A DNA stretch of 64,000 nt from JAHDCJ01 sp039028895. Its GTDB lineage: Bacteria; Bacteroidota; Bacteroidia; Chitinophagales; Saprospiraceae. Of this stretch, positions 26,002-34,900 are shown one piece after another (the first letter of the stretch is position 1; each line of letters opens with the position of its first letter). The position numbers and the translations under genes were made by a program. The notes below the pieces were generated by a model that made no database searches, was not told the origin of the DNA, and saw only the letters and a list, made by a program, of their open reading frames with translations. Location of the stretch: assembly GCA_039028895.1 (NCBI GenBank), contig JBCCHF010000005.1:124001-188000 (forward strand). Direction: 5' to 3'.

Positions 26002-26009
26002 AAATTTGT
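26002..26009 (+). promoter_or_regulatory. Possible -7 box upstream of proS
   Basis: TAAATTTG matches TAnnTTTG, 133 nt ahead of the proS ATG. A second imperfect candidate lies near 26061. No -33 partner. Confidence 0.3.
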
Positions 26010-26142
26010 GGCCTCTTGGGGCACTATTCGCCCTAAAAAAGCGTAAGTAAACAAAAATACTAAATTTTGGGCAGGATTTTTTAGCTGTAAATGTTAAAGT
26101 CCCGCACCAGAAAAATAACAAATAATATACCAATTTCGTTCA

Positions 26143-27609
26143 ATGGCAAAACACATAACACCAAGGGAAGAGGATTACTCAAAATGGTACACCGACATCG
26201 TAAAAAAAGCTGGTTTGGCTGATCATTCAGCGGTTAGAGGATGTATGGTCATCAAACCTACTGGATTTGCAATATGGGAAAAGATGCAGGGCCAGTTAGA
26301 TAAAATGTTTAAAGAAACCGGTCATGTCAACGCCTACTTCCCGCTTTTTATCCCAAAAAGTTTCCTAAGTCGCGAAGCAGAACATGTTGAAGGTTTTGCT
26401 AAAGAATGTGCAGTTGTTACTCACCACAGGCTGATGAATGATCCAAACGGAGGAGGGGTTGTTGTTGATCCTGATGCAAGACTGGAAGAAGAATTGATCG
26501 TTAGACCAACTTCAGAAACTATCATCTGGAACACCTATAAAGACTGGATTAATTCCTACCGCGATCTGCCTATTTTGGTAAATCAGTGGGCTAATGTGGT
26601 CCGTTGGGAAATGCGTACAAGGTTGTTCTTAAGAACTGCTGAATTCCTTTGGCAGGAAGGGCATACTGCTCATGCTACAAGTGAAGAAGCTGTAGAAGAA
26701 ACGCTAAAGATCCTAAATGTATATGCCGATTTTGCAGAGCAATATATGGCTATGCCTGTCATTAAAGGTGTAAAAACAGCTAATGAGCGTTTTGCTGGTG
26801 CTGTTGATACGTATACTATTGAAGCCCTCATGCAGGATGCTAAAGCGCTTCAGGCTGGAACTTCTCATTTCCTTGGTCAGAATTTTGCGAAAGCATTTGA
26901 TGTAAAATATCTGACCAAAGAGAACAAGGAAGAGTACGTCTGGGCCACTTCCTGGGGTGTATCTACAAGACTGATGGGCGGATTGATCATGACACACTCT
27001 GATGATGATGGCCTGATCATCCCTCCAAAATTAGCACCTACTCAAGTAGTGATCGTACCAATTCCAAAGCCAAGTCCTGAAATCGGAGAAGTAGCCGACA
27101 AGATCATTCGTGAACTTAAAGACAAAGGCATTTCAGTCAAATATGATGATGACGACAAGAAACGTCCAGGCTTTAAATTTGCAGAAAATGAGATGAAAGG
27201 TATACCTGTCCGCCTGGGAATCGGTAAACGAGATATCGCTAACGGCGTAGTGGAAGTTGCTCGTCGTGATACCAAAGAAAAGACTAGTCAGCCAATGGAC
27301 GGTATCGGTAATTATATCGCTGATCTGCTTGATGAAATTCAGAATAACCTATTGCAAAGAGCATTGGATTTTCGTGCTGAACGCACGACCAAAGTTGATA
27401 GCTGGGACGATTTCATCTCAGTACTTGATTCAAAGGGTGGGTTTATCGAAGCTCATTGGGATGGTACAACGGAAACCGAACTGGCCATTAAGGAAAAGAG
27501 CAAAGCCACTATTCGCTGTATTCCGGTTGACCAGCCATTGGAAGATGGAAAATGTATCCTTACTGGTAAGCCTTCCAAGCAAAGAGTATTGTTTGCCAGG
27601 GCTTATTAG
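26143..27609 (+). CDS. proS: Prolyl-tRNA synthetase, archaeal/eukaryotic-type (short form)
   Basis: Charges tRNA-Pro. At 488 residues it is the short ProS type without the bacterial editing insertion. Class II motifs are clear: RGCMVIKPTGFAIWE near the N-terminus, LIVRPTSETIIW, motif 2 RWEMRTRLFLRTAEFLWQEGHTAHA, and motif 3 TSWGVSTRLMGGLIMTHSDD. The anticodon-binding domain (APTQVVIVPIP) and the C-terminal zinc-type domain ending in RAY are present. Eight 52-bp repeats begin 50 bp after the stop codon. Confidence 0.97.
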   Translation: MAKHITPREEDYSKWYTDIVKKAGLADHSAVRGCMVIKPTGFAIWEKMQGQLDKMFKETGHVNAYFPLFIPKSFLSREAEHVEGFAKECAVVTHHRLMNDPNGGGVVVDPDARLEEELIVRPTSETIIWNTYKDWINSYRDLPILVNQWANVVRWEMRTRLFLRTAEFLWQEGHTAHATSEEAVEETLKILNVYADFAEQYMAMPVIKGVKTANERFAGAVDTYTIEALMQDAKALQAGTSHFLGQNFAKAFDVKYLTKENKEEYVWATSWGVSTRLMGGLIMTHSDDDGLIIPPKLAPTQVVIVPIPKPSPEIGEVADKIIRELKDKGISVKYDDDDKKRPGFKFAENEMKGIPVRLGIGKRDIANGVVEVARRDTKEKTSQPMDGIGNYIADLLDEIQNNLLQRALDFRAERTTKVDSWDDFISVLDSKGGFIEAHWDGTTETELAIKEKSKATIRCIPVDQPLEDGKCILTGKPSKQRVLFARAY

Positions 27610-27618
27610 AGTCATTAG

Positions 27619-27653
27619 CCACCTCATCCTAACCTTCTCCTCCAGGAGAAGGA
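27619..27653 (-). repeat. Inverted, degenerate copy of the 52-bp repeat core after proS
   Basis: The sequence carries the dyad CCTTCTCCT / AGGAGAAGG (9 bp, 2-nt loop) preceded by CCTCATCCTAA. This is the reverse complement, with several changes, of the core of the following direct repeats. It begins 10 bp after the proS stop and may also act as a terminator, though no T-run follows. Confidence 0.65.
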
Positions 27654-27660
27654 ACCTTTC

Positions 27661-28063
27661 ACTTTAAGTCGTCCCCCTCCTGGAGGAGGGGCTAGGGGAG
27701 GTAGCACCATTCGCTCTAAGTCGTCCCCCTCCTGGAGGAGGGGCTAGGGGAGGTAGCACCATTCGCTCTAAGTCGTTCCCCTCTTGAAGGAGGGGTTAGG
27801 GGAGGTAGCACCATTCGCTCTAAGTCGTCCCCCTCCTGTGGGAGGGGTTAGGGGAGGTAGCACCTCGCTCTAAGTCGTCCCCCTCCTAGAGGAGGGGCTA
27901 GGGGAGGTAGCACCATTCGCTCTAAGTCGTTCCCCTCCTGGAGGAGGGGCTAGGGGAGGTAGCACCTTTCGCTCTAAGTCGTTCCCCTCTTGAAGGAGGG
28001 GTTAGGGGAGGTAGCACCTTTCACTTTAAGTCGCGCCCTTCTGAAGGAGGGGTTAGGGGAGGT
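27661..28063 (+). repeat. Tandem array of eight ~52-bp repeats with palindromic core
   Basis: The word TAAGTCG recurs at 27665, 27717, 27769, 27821, 27871, 27923, 27975 and 28027, a spacing of 52 bp (once 50). Each unit has a dyad of the type CCCCTCCT-gg-AGGAGGGG followed by TTAGGGGAGG or CTAGGGGAGG and GTAGCACC. Base changes in one arm are often matched in the other (CCTGGAGG, TTGAAGG, CTAGAGG), so the hairpin is conserved. Units abut, with no unique spacers. The array fills the gap between the convergent proS and the proline-rich protein gene, and its last unit runs into that gene's stop codon. Confidence 0.95.
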
Positions 28064-29117
28064 CTCGCTTATACAGGGGTTTAAAAAACCTGATATACTT
28101 CCTTCCGGAAAAATCGCGATCAGTCAATACCTCGTAGAAATCTTCGGTAGTATCTGTGCTAACAACATGATGCCTGATGGAGGCTGCACAACGGTCGCTT
28201 TCTGCGCCAAGCGCTTCAAAACTCCAGCGTTCTCCATGTTCTTCGCCGTGGATTTTTTCTCTCATAATAAACGAAACCAGGATCATATTATGTGATGAAT
28301 TGGAGCCACTGCCATTGTACAATTGGGCAATACAGCCCGGAGTCACTTCGTCAATGGTTAATTGCTTATAACGATTTGAACGTTGCAGACTGCCGGCAGT
28401 GATATAATGCTGGTTGGCCATAACATCGGGCAAATGGCCGCTATGGAATACACAGTCATGTGTGAAAATATTGCACTTCCATAGGTTAGCACCCCAGTTG
28501 ACCCTGTATTCGCGTTGGCCATTGATTTCTTTGGACTTACTTTCAAATGCACCAACTAAATTATTATTGGGTGTTATGAATTCCAGCGAACTGGTGCCAT
28601 AGGCTTTACCCAATTCTCCAGAAGCTCTGTATCGAGCTGCGTATAACAAAACCCTGTTTGGTGTTGCAGGAAGGTTTTCATACCCATTTATGGCATCAGC
28701 CAGGTTTCCATGATGCTTGAAATATGCCATGAAACAGAGTTCGTCTTTCGACGGAATGTAAAGCATGTCACCTGCATTATGCACTGTTTCAGGATTAAAA
28801 GCTCTGAGGCTGATCTTGTGCATGCCGTGATGTTCAGCGATGCTTTCATAATCTACCTCTCCGTATCCGGTAATATCATCATCATTAATGAGGTAAGGCA
28901 GGCCGACTTCTAAAGGTAAATCAGCAAGGTTAGCGGCTTTTACTGCAAATTCTCCATCCTTAACACTCGGTTGTTGAGGAACTGGATCTACTACTGGTGG
29001 AGGATCCGGTTGAGGGTCTGGGATAACCGGGTCGGTATTATCTATTGCCGGATCTGGTTGAGGTTCGGGCTGTGGTCTGCGTCTTCCTCCAAAGAGGTTT
29101 CTGAATAGTTTGCACAT
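28053..29117 (-). CDS. Proline-rich-linker protein with possible papain-like (NlpC/P60 or CHAP) hydrolase domain
   Basis: A 354-residue protein not assigned to a family with confidence. The short basic N-terminus (CKLFRNLFGGRRR) lacks a signal peptide and is followed by a Pro/Asp-rich linker (residues 14-50). A middle segment (YESIAEHHGMHKISLRAFNP...AGDMLYIP) resembles a LysM-like motif. The C-terminal half has WKCNIFTHDCVFHSG, then GSNSSHNMILVSF, spaced like the Cys and His of NlpC/P60 or CHAP amidases. Peptidoglycan or peptide hydrolysis is therefore a guess. The last codons and the stop (GAC CTC CCC TAA) are supplied by the terminal 52-bp repeat. Confidence 0.65.
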   Translation of the reverse strand: MCKLFRNLFGGRRRPQPEPQPDPAIDNTDPVIPDPQPDPPPVVDPVPQQPSVKDGEFAVKAANLADLPLEVGLPYLINDDDITGYGEVDYESIAEHHGMHKISLRAFNPETVHNAGDMLYIPSKDELCFMAYFKHHGNLADAINGYENLPATPNRVLLYAARYRASGELGKAYGTSSLEFITPNNNLVGAFESKSKEINGQREYRVNWGANLWKCNIFTHDCVFHSGHLPDVMANQHYITAGSLQRSNRYKQLTIDEVTPGCIAQLYNGSGSNSSHNMILVSFIMREKIHGEEHGERWSFEALGAESDRCAASIRHHVVSTDTTEDFYEVLTDRDFSGRKYIRFFKPLYKRDLP

Positions 29118-29194
29118 GGGGTTATGACTTGGTTTTGTGGGAATTAGAATGACATATTGAAATTAGTCAATATTGATGAAAACAAAAAACACGC

Positions 29195-31669
29195 CTAATA
29201 AGGGTCAACATCGACATTGATCTTTATGGAAGACATTCCTTTTCTGCCATAAAGGTTGATCTCTGCATCCTTGATTACTTTTTTTGCGTAAGCAAGCAAC
29301 TCCTTTTTACGTTCGAGTTTTAACAGGATATCCATGAGATAATAGCTTCTAACTCTTGAAACGCCGGGTTCTGCCGGACCAAGCACGCGATTTCCCAGTT
29401 TTTCCTTCAAATCTCTGGCGAAATGACGTACACCTTCATCGACAATCTGTTTTTTCTTGTGTTTTAGAGTAATCTTGATCAATCGCATATAAGGTGGATA
29501 CAAGAAACTTTGGCGTTCCTGGTTTTCCTTTTCGAAGAAATTGGCAAAATCATTATTCAATACATCTGCCAAAACATGATGTCCTGGGTTATAGGCTTGG
29601 ATTAAGACTTTGCCTCTTTTATGTTTTCGGCCGGCACGCCCACTAACCTGGGTTAGTAATTGAAAAGCGCGTTCAGAGGCGCGGAAATCAGGGAAATGTA
29701 AAAGATGATCGGCACTAAGCACACCGACTATTCCTACATTGTCGAAGTCAAGTCCTTTGGTTACCATTTGGGTGCCTACCAAGATGTCAATTCTTTTTTC
29801 TTCGAAATTGTGGATGATCTTTTGGTGCCCATGTTTTCCTCTGACGGTGTCCCAATCCATTCGGCCGACCTTGGCATCTGGTAAGAAAATCTTAAGTTCA
29901 TCTTCTATTTTTTCAGTTCCGAACCCCTGGATTTTGAGCTCGTGCGAGCCACAAGCCGCACAAGTTGTTGGCTGTTTGGTCTGATACCCGCAATAATGAC
30001 AGCGTAGATTGCTGGTATATTTGTGGTAGGTTAGACTTACATCACAATTGATGCACATGGCATTCCATCCACAGGTTTCGCAGCGCATGGTAGGGGCATA
30101 ACCTCTCCTGTTTTGAAAGAGGATGGCTTGCTCACCCCTTTCAAGTGCTGCTTCAAGCTCTTCCAGCAGCCTTGAGGTGAAGTGGGACTTCATCTTTTTT
30201 TTCCTGACTTCTTCGGCTGTGTTAATAATTTCGATCTCGGGCATTTGTATACCTCCGAACCTTGAAGTCATTTCAACAAGACCGTATTTGCCGTTTTTGG
30301 CATTTGAGTAAGTTTCGACCGATGGGGTGGCAGTGCCCAGTACCACCTTGGCACCATGCAAGTGGGCCAGGAAAATTGCGCAATCCCTCCCGTTATACCT
30401 TGGCGCAGGGTCTTGTTGTTTGTAAGAAGGATCATGTTCTTCATCAATAACAATGAGCCCAATATCCTTGAAGGGTAAAAACAAAGCTGAACGAGCGCCT
30501 AGAATAATTGGTTTTCCGGCATGGGTAAGATGCCAGATTTCTACCCGCTCATTATTGTTAAGTTTTGAATGGTAAACCGCGATGTCATCGCCAAAAACCT
30601 TCTGCAATCGGTTGATGATCTGCGCAGTCAGTGCAATTTCTGGCAACAGGTAAAGAACTTGCTTTCCACTATTGATAACTTCCTGGATGAGCTCGATGTA
30701 AAGTTCTGTTTTACCACTTCCGGTAACGCCATGTATGAGACAAACATTCCTTTCTTCAAGGTTGGCTTTGGTTTCAATGAGTGCCTTGGCTTGCTGGGCG
30801 GAAAGTTCAAATTTACCGATTATCTCGTCTTCATACTTCCCGATACGACTTACCTCAACATCATAGATTTCAAAAATACCTTTCTTTTGTAGGTTCTTGA
30901 TGATGTTTTGATTAGTATCTACAGTTTCTGTCAGGTCCTTTTTGGTTATCCGTTCTTTTATTCGTGAAAGCTGGATGAAGGCCATGAGTGTACTCACTTG
31001 CTTGATGGCTCTTGTTCCAATCGCTTCAAATGCAGATTTCAGGGTTTCGGGATCAGAGCGATAAGGTTCGGCTAATCGTACACAGCTTACTGTCCTTGGA
31101 CGGAATTTGGTTTTGAGTTCTTCTTTGACCAGAATAACTTCTTTAACAAGGAGTGAATTGATTATCGGGTAAACCGTTTTCTGATTTAAGATCTTTTGAA
31201 TATCATCAATGCTCAATTCATTTTGAAGCGTAAGCGCTTCAGTAACCAAATATTCTTTATCAGAAAGCCCTGTAAAGTCATCATTGAAATCGGGACTCAG
31301 TAATATTCTCGTCTCGGAAGCCAGTTTCAAACCAGCGGGGAATGCCGCGTGCATGACTTCTCCTTTGGTACAGCAGTAATATGAGGACATCCAATCCCAA
31401 AGTTTTAGCTGAAAATCATTGACGATTGGCTGACTATCTAATATGGAAATTATTGGCTTTGAAGAATAGGCAGGCTGATCTTCATGTGTCTTGTAGATCA
31501 GTGCAGAATAAATCTTGTTGCGTCCAAATTGAACTTCAACTCTTACCCCGCGTTGAGCCTTAACCTTGAATTCATCTGGTACAGTGTAAGTGTACAACTT
31601 CGGAATTGCCAAAGGCAAAATCACATCAACATAAGTTGTCACCCCTGTGGTTGTACTGAAAAGGCTCAT
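29195..31669 (-). CDS. priA: Primosomal replication restart helicase PriA
   Basis: A 3'-to-5' superfamily 2 helicase that reloads the replisome at stalled forks. At 824 residues it is slightly long. The N-terminal 3'-end-binding domain (VDVILPLAIPKLYTYTVP) is followed by Walker A GVTGSGKTE (about 317), the DEEH box (VIDEEHDPSYKQQDP), GTATPSVE, and the two-zinc cysteine cluster CETCGWNAMCINC / CHYCG / CAACGSH, then ILVGTQMVTKGLDF and LTQVSGRAGR. It is a single gene; a large inverted repeat lies upstream. Confidence 0.97.
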   Translation of the reverse strand: MSLFSTTTGVTTYVDVILPLAIPKLYTYTVPDEFKVKAQRGVRVEVQFGRNKIYSALIYKTHEDQPAYSSKPIISILDSQPIVNDFQLKLWDWMSSYYCCTKGEVMHAAFPAGLKLASETRILLSPDFNDDFTGLSDKEYLVTEALTLQNELSIDDIQKILNQKTVYPIINSLLVKEVILVKEELKTKFRPRTVSCVRLAEPYRSDPETLKSAFEAIGTRAIKQVSTLMAFIQLSRIKERITKKDLTETVDTNQNIIKNLQKKGIFEIYDVEVSRIGKYEDEIIGKFELSAQQAKALIETKANLEERNVCLIHGVTGSGKTELYIELIQEVINSGKQVLYLLPEIALTAQIINRLQKVFGDDIAVYHSKLNNNERVEIWHLTHAGKPIILGARSALFLPFKDIGLIVIDEEHDPSYKQQDPAPRYNGRDCAIFLAHLHGAKVVLGTATPSVETYSNAKNGKYGLVEMTSRFGGIQMPEIEIINTAEEVRKKKMKSHFTSRLLEELEAALERGEQAILFQNRRGYAPTMRCETCGWNAMCINCDVSLTYHKYTSNLRCHYCGYQTKQPTTCAACGSHELKIQGFGTEKIEDELKIFLPDAKVGRMDWDTVRGKHGHQKIIHNFEEKRIDILVGTQMVTKGLDFDNVGIVGVLSADHLLHFPDFRASERAFQLLTQVSGRAGRKHKRGKVLIQAYNPGHHVLADVLNNDFANFFEKENQERQSFLYPPYMRLIKITLKHKKKQIVDEGVRHFARDLKEKLGNRVLGPAEPGVSRVRSYYLMDILLKLERKKELLAYAKKVIKDAEINLYGRKGMSSIKINVDVDPY

Positions 31670-31754
31670 GGCCGTTTGTCATTATTTTAATGCAATTATA
31701 TAACTTTTTTGGTGAAATTCCAAAATTGTCTGCTGGTAAGATAGATAAATATTT

Positions 31755-31884
31755 AAACGCAGAGGTGCAGAGTTCATTTTTGAAGAAGCTAGTTATTATG
31801 CCACAAAGGATCGCTAAGTCTATCGCAAACTCACACAAAAATTCTCTGTGTAAATCTGAGAAAGACTTAGCGACCCTTCGCGGT
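31755..31884. repeat. Degenerate palindromic interspersed element with 22-bp inverted arms
   Basis: The arms 31800-31821 and 31863-31884 are inverted copies with about four mismatches (shared core TCGCTAAGTCT / AGACTTAGCGA) around a 41-nt centre. A flanking AACGCAGAGGTGCAGAG tract (from 31756) shares words with the element upstream of thrS. It lies between the end of the giant-protein operon and priA, and as RNA would fold into a long hairpin. Confidence 0.6.
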
Positions 31885-31901
31885 AAAAAATTTAACAATC
31901 T

Positions 31902-34900
31902 TTATCGCTTAATAACAACAAACTGCTCACCAACGACTTTCCCTTCAATGGTCAGCTTTACCAGGTACACGCCAGCAGCATAACCACCTACGTCTAATTG
32001 GTAAAGCCTTTCCAAAAGACCTTCATCTGCTACCTCTTCAATCAGTCTGCCTGTATCATCGTAGATCTCTGTTCTGACATTATGCAAATCGTGCAATTTG
32101 ATATCAATGTTCAATATGTCCTGAACGGGATTCGGAAAAATATCGAAACTGGATACTTCCGCAAGGTTGTCAACCCCAATCAATAAGAAAACTTCAACAG
32201 ATTCGACTACAGTACAGCCATTGGCATCGGTCAAGGTGGCAGTGTAAAGACCGGCGTCCAAACCTGTGATCAGCGAATCAGTTTGCACCGGATCAGTGTC
32301 CCATTCATAACTGTATGGTGGAGTGCCACCAAAAGGAATAACTGCTGCTGTTCCATTACCCGATCCGGTATCGTCTGTTGACACTATGCTGGCAATTAGA
32401 GTTTCAGGGGCTGTTATCTCCACTGTAGTATTTTCGGTACACCCATTAATATCAACGACCGTAACAGCATGGAGTCCTGAATTAAGACCAGTGGCTGTGG
32501 GATCGGTTTCCCCATTATCCCAGGCATAAGTGAATGGTGCTGTGCCGCCTGTCAGTGAGACAGTGGCTTGTCCATTGGATTCACCATTACAAAGTACACT
32601 TTGGTCTTCTTCAGCCATAATTACCAACTGATCTGGTTCATTGATTGTTATCGATGCTGCAGATAAACACCCATTCCCATCAGTTATGGTAACTGTATGA
32701 TCACCAGCATCCAGCATAACCGCCATAGCGTCAGTTTCGCCATTATCCCACAAGAAAGTGTATGCGCCTGTACCTCCTGTTGAAGAAGCTGTGGCAATAC
32801 CGTTAGACGAACCGTTACAAAGTACATCAGCATCAGCCGTAGCAGAGGCTATTATAAGTTCAGGTTCGGCAATAGTTACCATCCCTTCTGTTAAACAGCC
32901 ATTGGCATCAGTTAAGGAAACAGTATGGTCACCTGCATCCAGCATTATAGCAGTCTGATTGGTTTCACCGTTATCCCACAGATACGTGTAAGGCATGGTA
33001 CCTCCCGAAGGAATGATAGTTGCCTGACCATTTGATTCACCATTACAAGCAACAGCGAGGTCCTCCGATACAGTGGAAGAAAGGGCTACTGGTTCTGTAA
33101 TATTTATTGTCTTGGTGGCCAAACATCCGAAAGCATCAGTAATGGAGACAGTATGATCTCCGGCATTCAGAGCAACCGCTGTAGCGGTGGTTTCCCCATT
33201 ATCCCATAAAAAGGTGTACCCCGCAGTTCCGCCTGATGCAGAAGCCGTTGCTTGACCATTGGATTCACCATTACACAGGACAAGGCTTTCTAAGACTGCA
33301 TTTGCAACAAGTGTTGACCCCGATTCCTGGATGGTAACAGAGGAAGTGGTTGTGCAACCGTTAGCATCAGTCAGAGTAACTACATAGGTGCCTCCGCTAA
33401 GATTGCCAATAGATTGATCGGTCAACCCATTATCCCAGAGAAAAGTGTAGGGTATAGTTCCTCCTGTTGGGAAAGCAGTGGCAAAACCGTCACCATTACC
33501 AAAACAAGTTACCGATTGATCTTCCGTTGTTGTTAAATTTAGAACGACAGGTTCAGTAATGCTAACACTAGCTTGGGTAATACAGCCATTGGCATCAGTT
33601 ATCGAAACAACATGTTGACCAGCATCCAACAGGGTTGCTGTTTGAGTTGTTTCCCCGTTATCCCATGTGAAAGTGTAGTTTCCGGTACCGCCCATTGGCA
33701 TTGCCGTAGCTTGGCCGGTCATTTCGCCATTACAAAGAACATTCTGGTTAGCAGTTGCCATCGCTGTAAGCGCTTGTGGTTCGTTGATGATCACACTACC
33801 CATTGCGTTAAAACCTTCAGAATCAACGACTGTAAAACTGTGGCTTCCGCCAGAAAGCATTGTTGCAGTAGCTGATGTTTCCCCGTTATCCCAGAGGTAG
33901 GTGTAAGGCGCTACACCACCATTGGCTGTGATGGTAGCCTGACCGTTGGCTTCGCCATTACAAATGACCGGATTGTCTTCCATTGCATTCAATGCAATGT
34001 TGGAATTAACATTTACCACGATCATATCAATAGCTACACAGTTGTTGGCATTGGTTACAGTCACTGAATAAGTACCTGATTGCGTGACGGTAAGTGTCGC
34101 GCCATCAGTTATATCTGACCATTCATAGATTCCTCCCGGAATTGTAGCATCCAGAATCACAGATTCACCAACGAAAATGGTAGTGTCATTACCTAACTCG
34201 ATATTTGGAAAGCTTAGGATATTGATGTTCTGTGAAATGGTGTTTGAGCAGTTATTGACATCCGTGTAGGCATATTCTATTGTATGCATGCCAAGGCTTA
34301 GCATGGATGGGTCAAAGCTCATAACGCCATTCCCGTCAAGGGTAAATGATCCTCCAATCGGTGTGCCGGCAAGGGTGACCAGACCATCGTTCGCACAATA
34401 GTCTGATTGCAAACCATCAATCGATAATGTCGGTAATGAATTGACATTTACGGTTACATTGGCAGACGATGAACAGTTGTTGGCGTCGGTTCCAATGACG
34501 ATATAGGTTGTCGTGTCAGACGGATTTGCGGTTGGATTAGCAATGTCTGTTTGATCCAGACCCTCACTGGGTGACCACATATAGGTCAAGCCTCCCATTG
34601 CCTGAAGCATTGCCGATTCGTCAGCACAAATTGTTTGGTCCAAACCAGCATCAATTATGGGTAATGGATTAATGGTGACCATAACCGAATCTTCAACAAT
34701 GCATCCACCAACGAGATCTGTTACGGTAACATAATATTGAGTATTCGTCAAAGGGGTTGCAGTAGGATTGGCAATATCTGTAAAGTCGAGACTTAAAGCG
34801 GGGGACCAATTGTAAGTAGCATTCAGGTTGGTAACCATGCCGTTTAGTACGACTGATTCACCTTCACATATGGCCGGATCAGGTCCAAAGTTTACGACCA

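Noticed and set aside
27661..28063. CRISPR array
   Set aside because: The 52-bp units abut with no variable spacers, contain internal palindromes and have no cas genes nearby.
28053..29117. Contractile-system or prophage effector locus
   Set aside because: Neighbours are proS and priA; no phage or secretion-system genes occur in the window.
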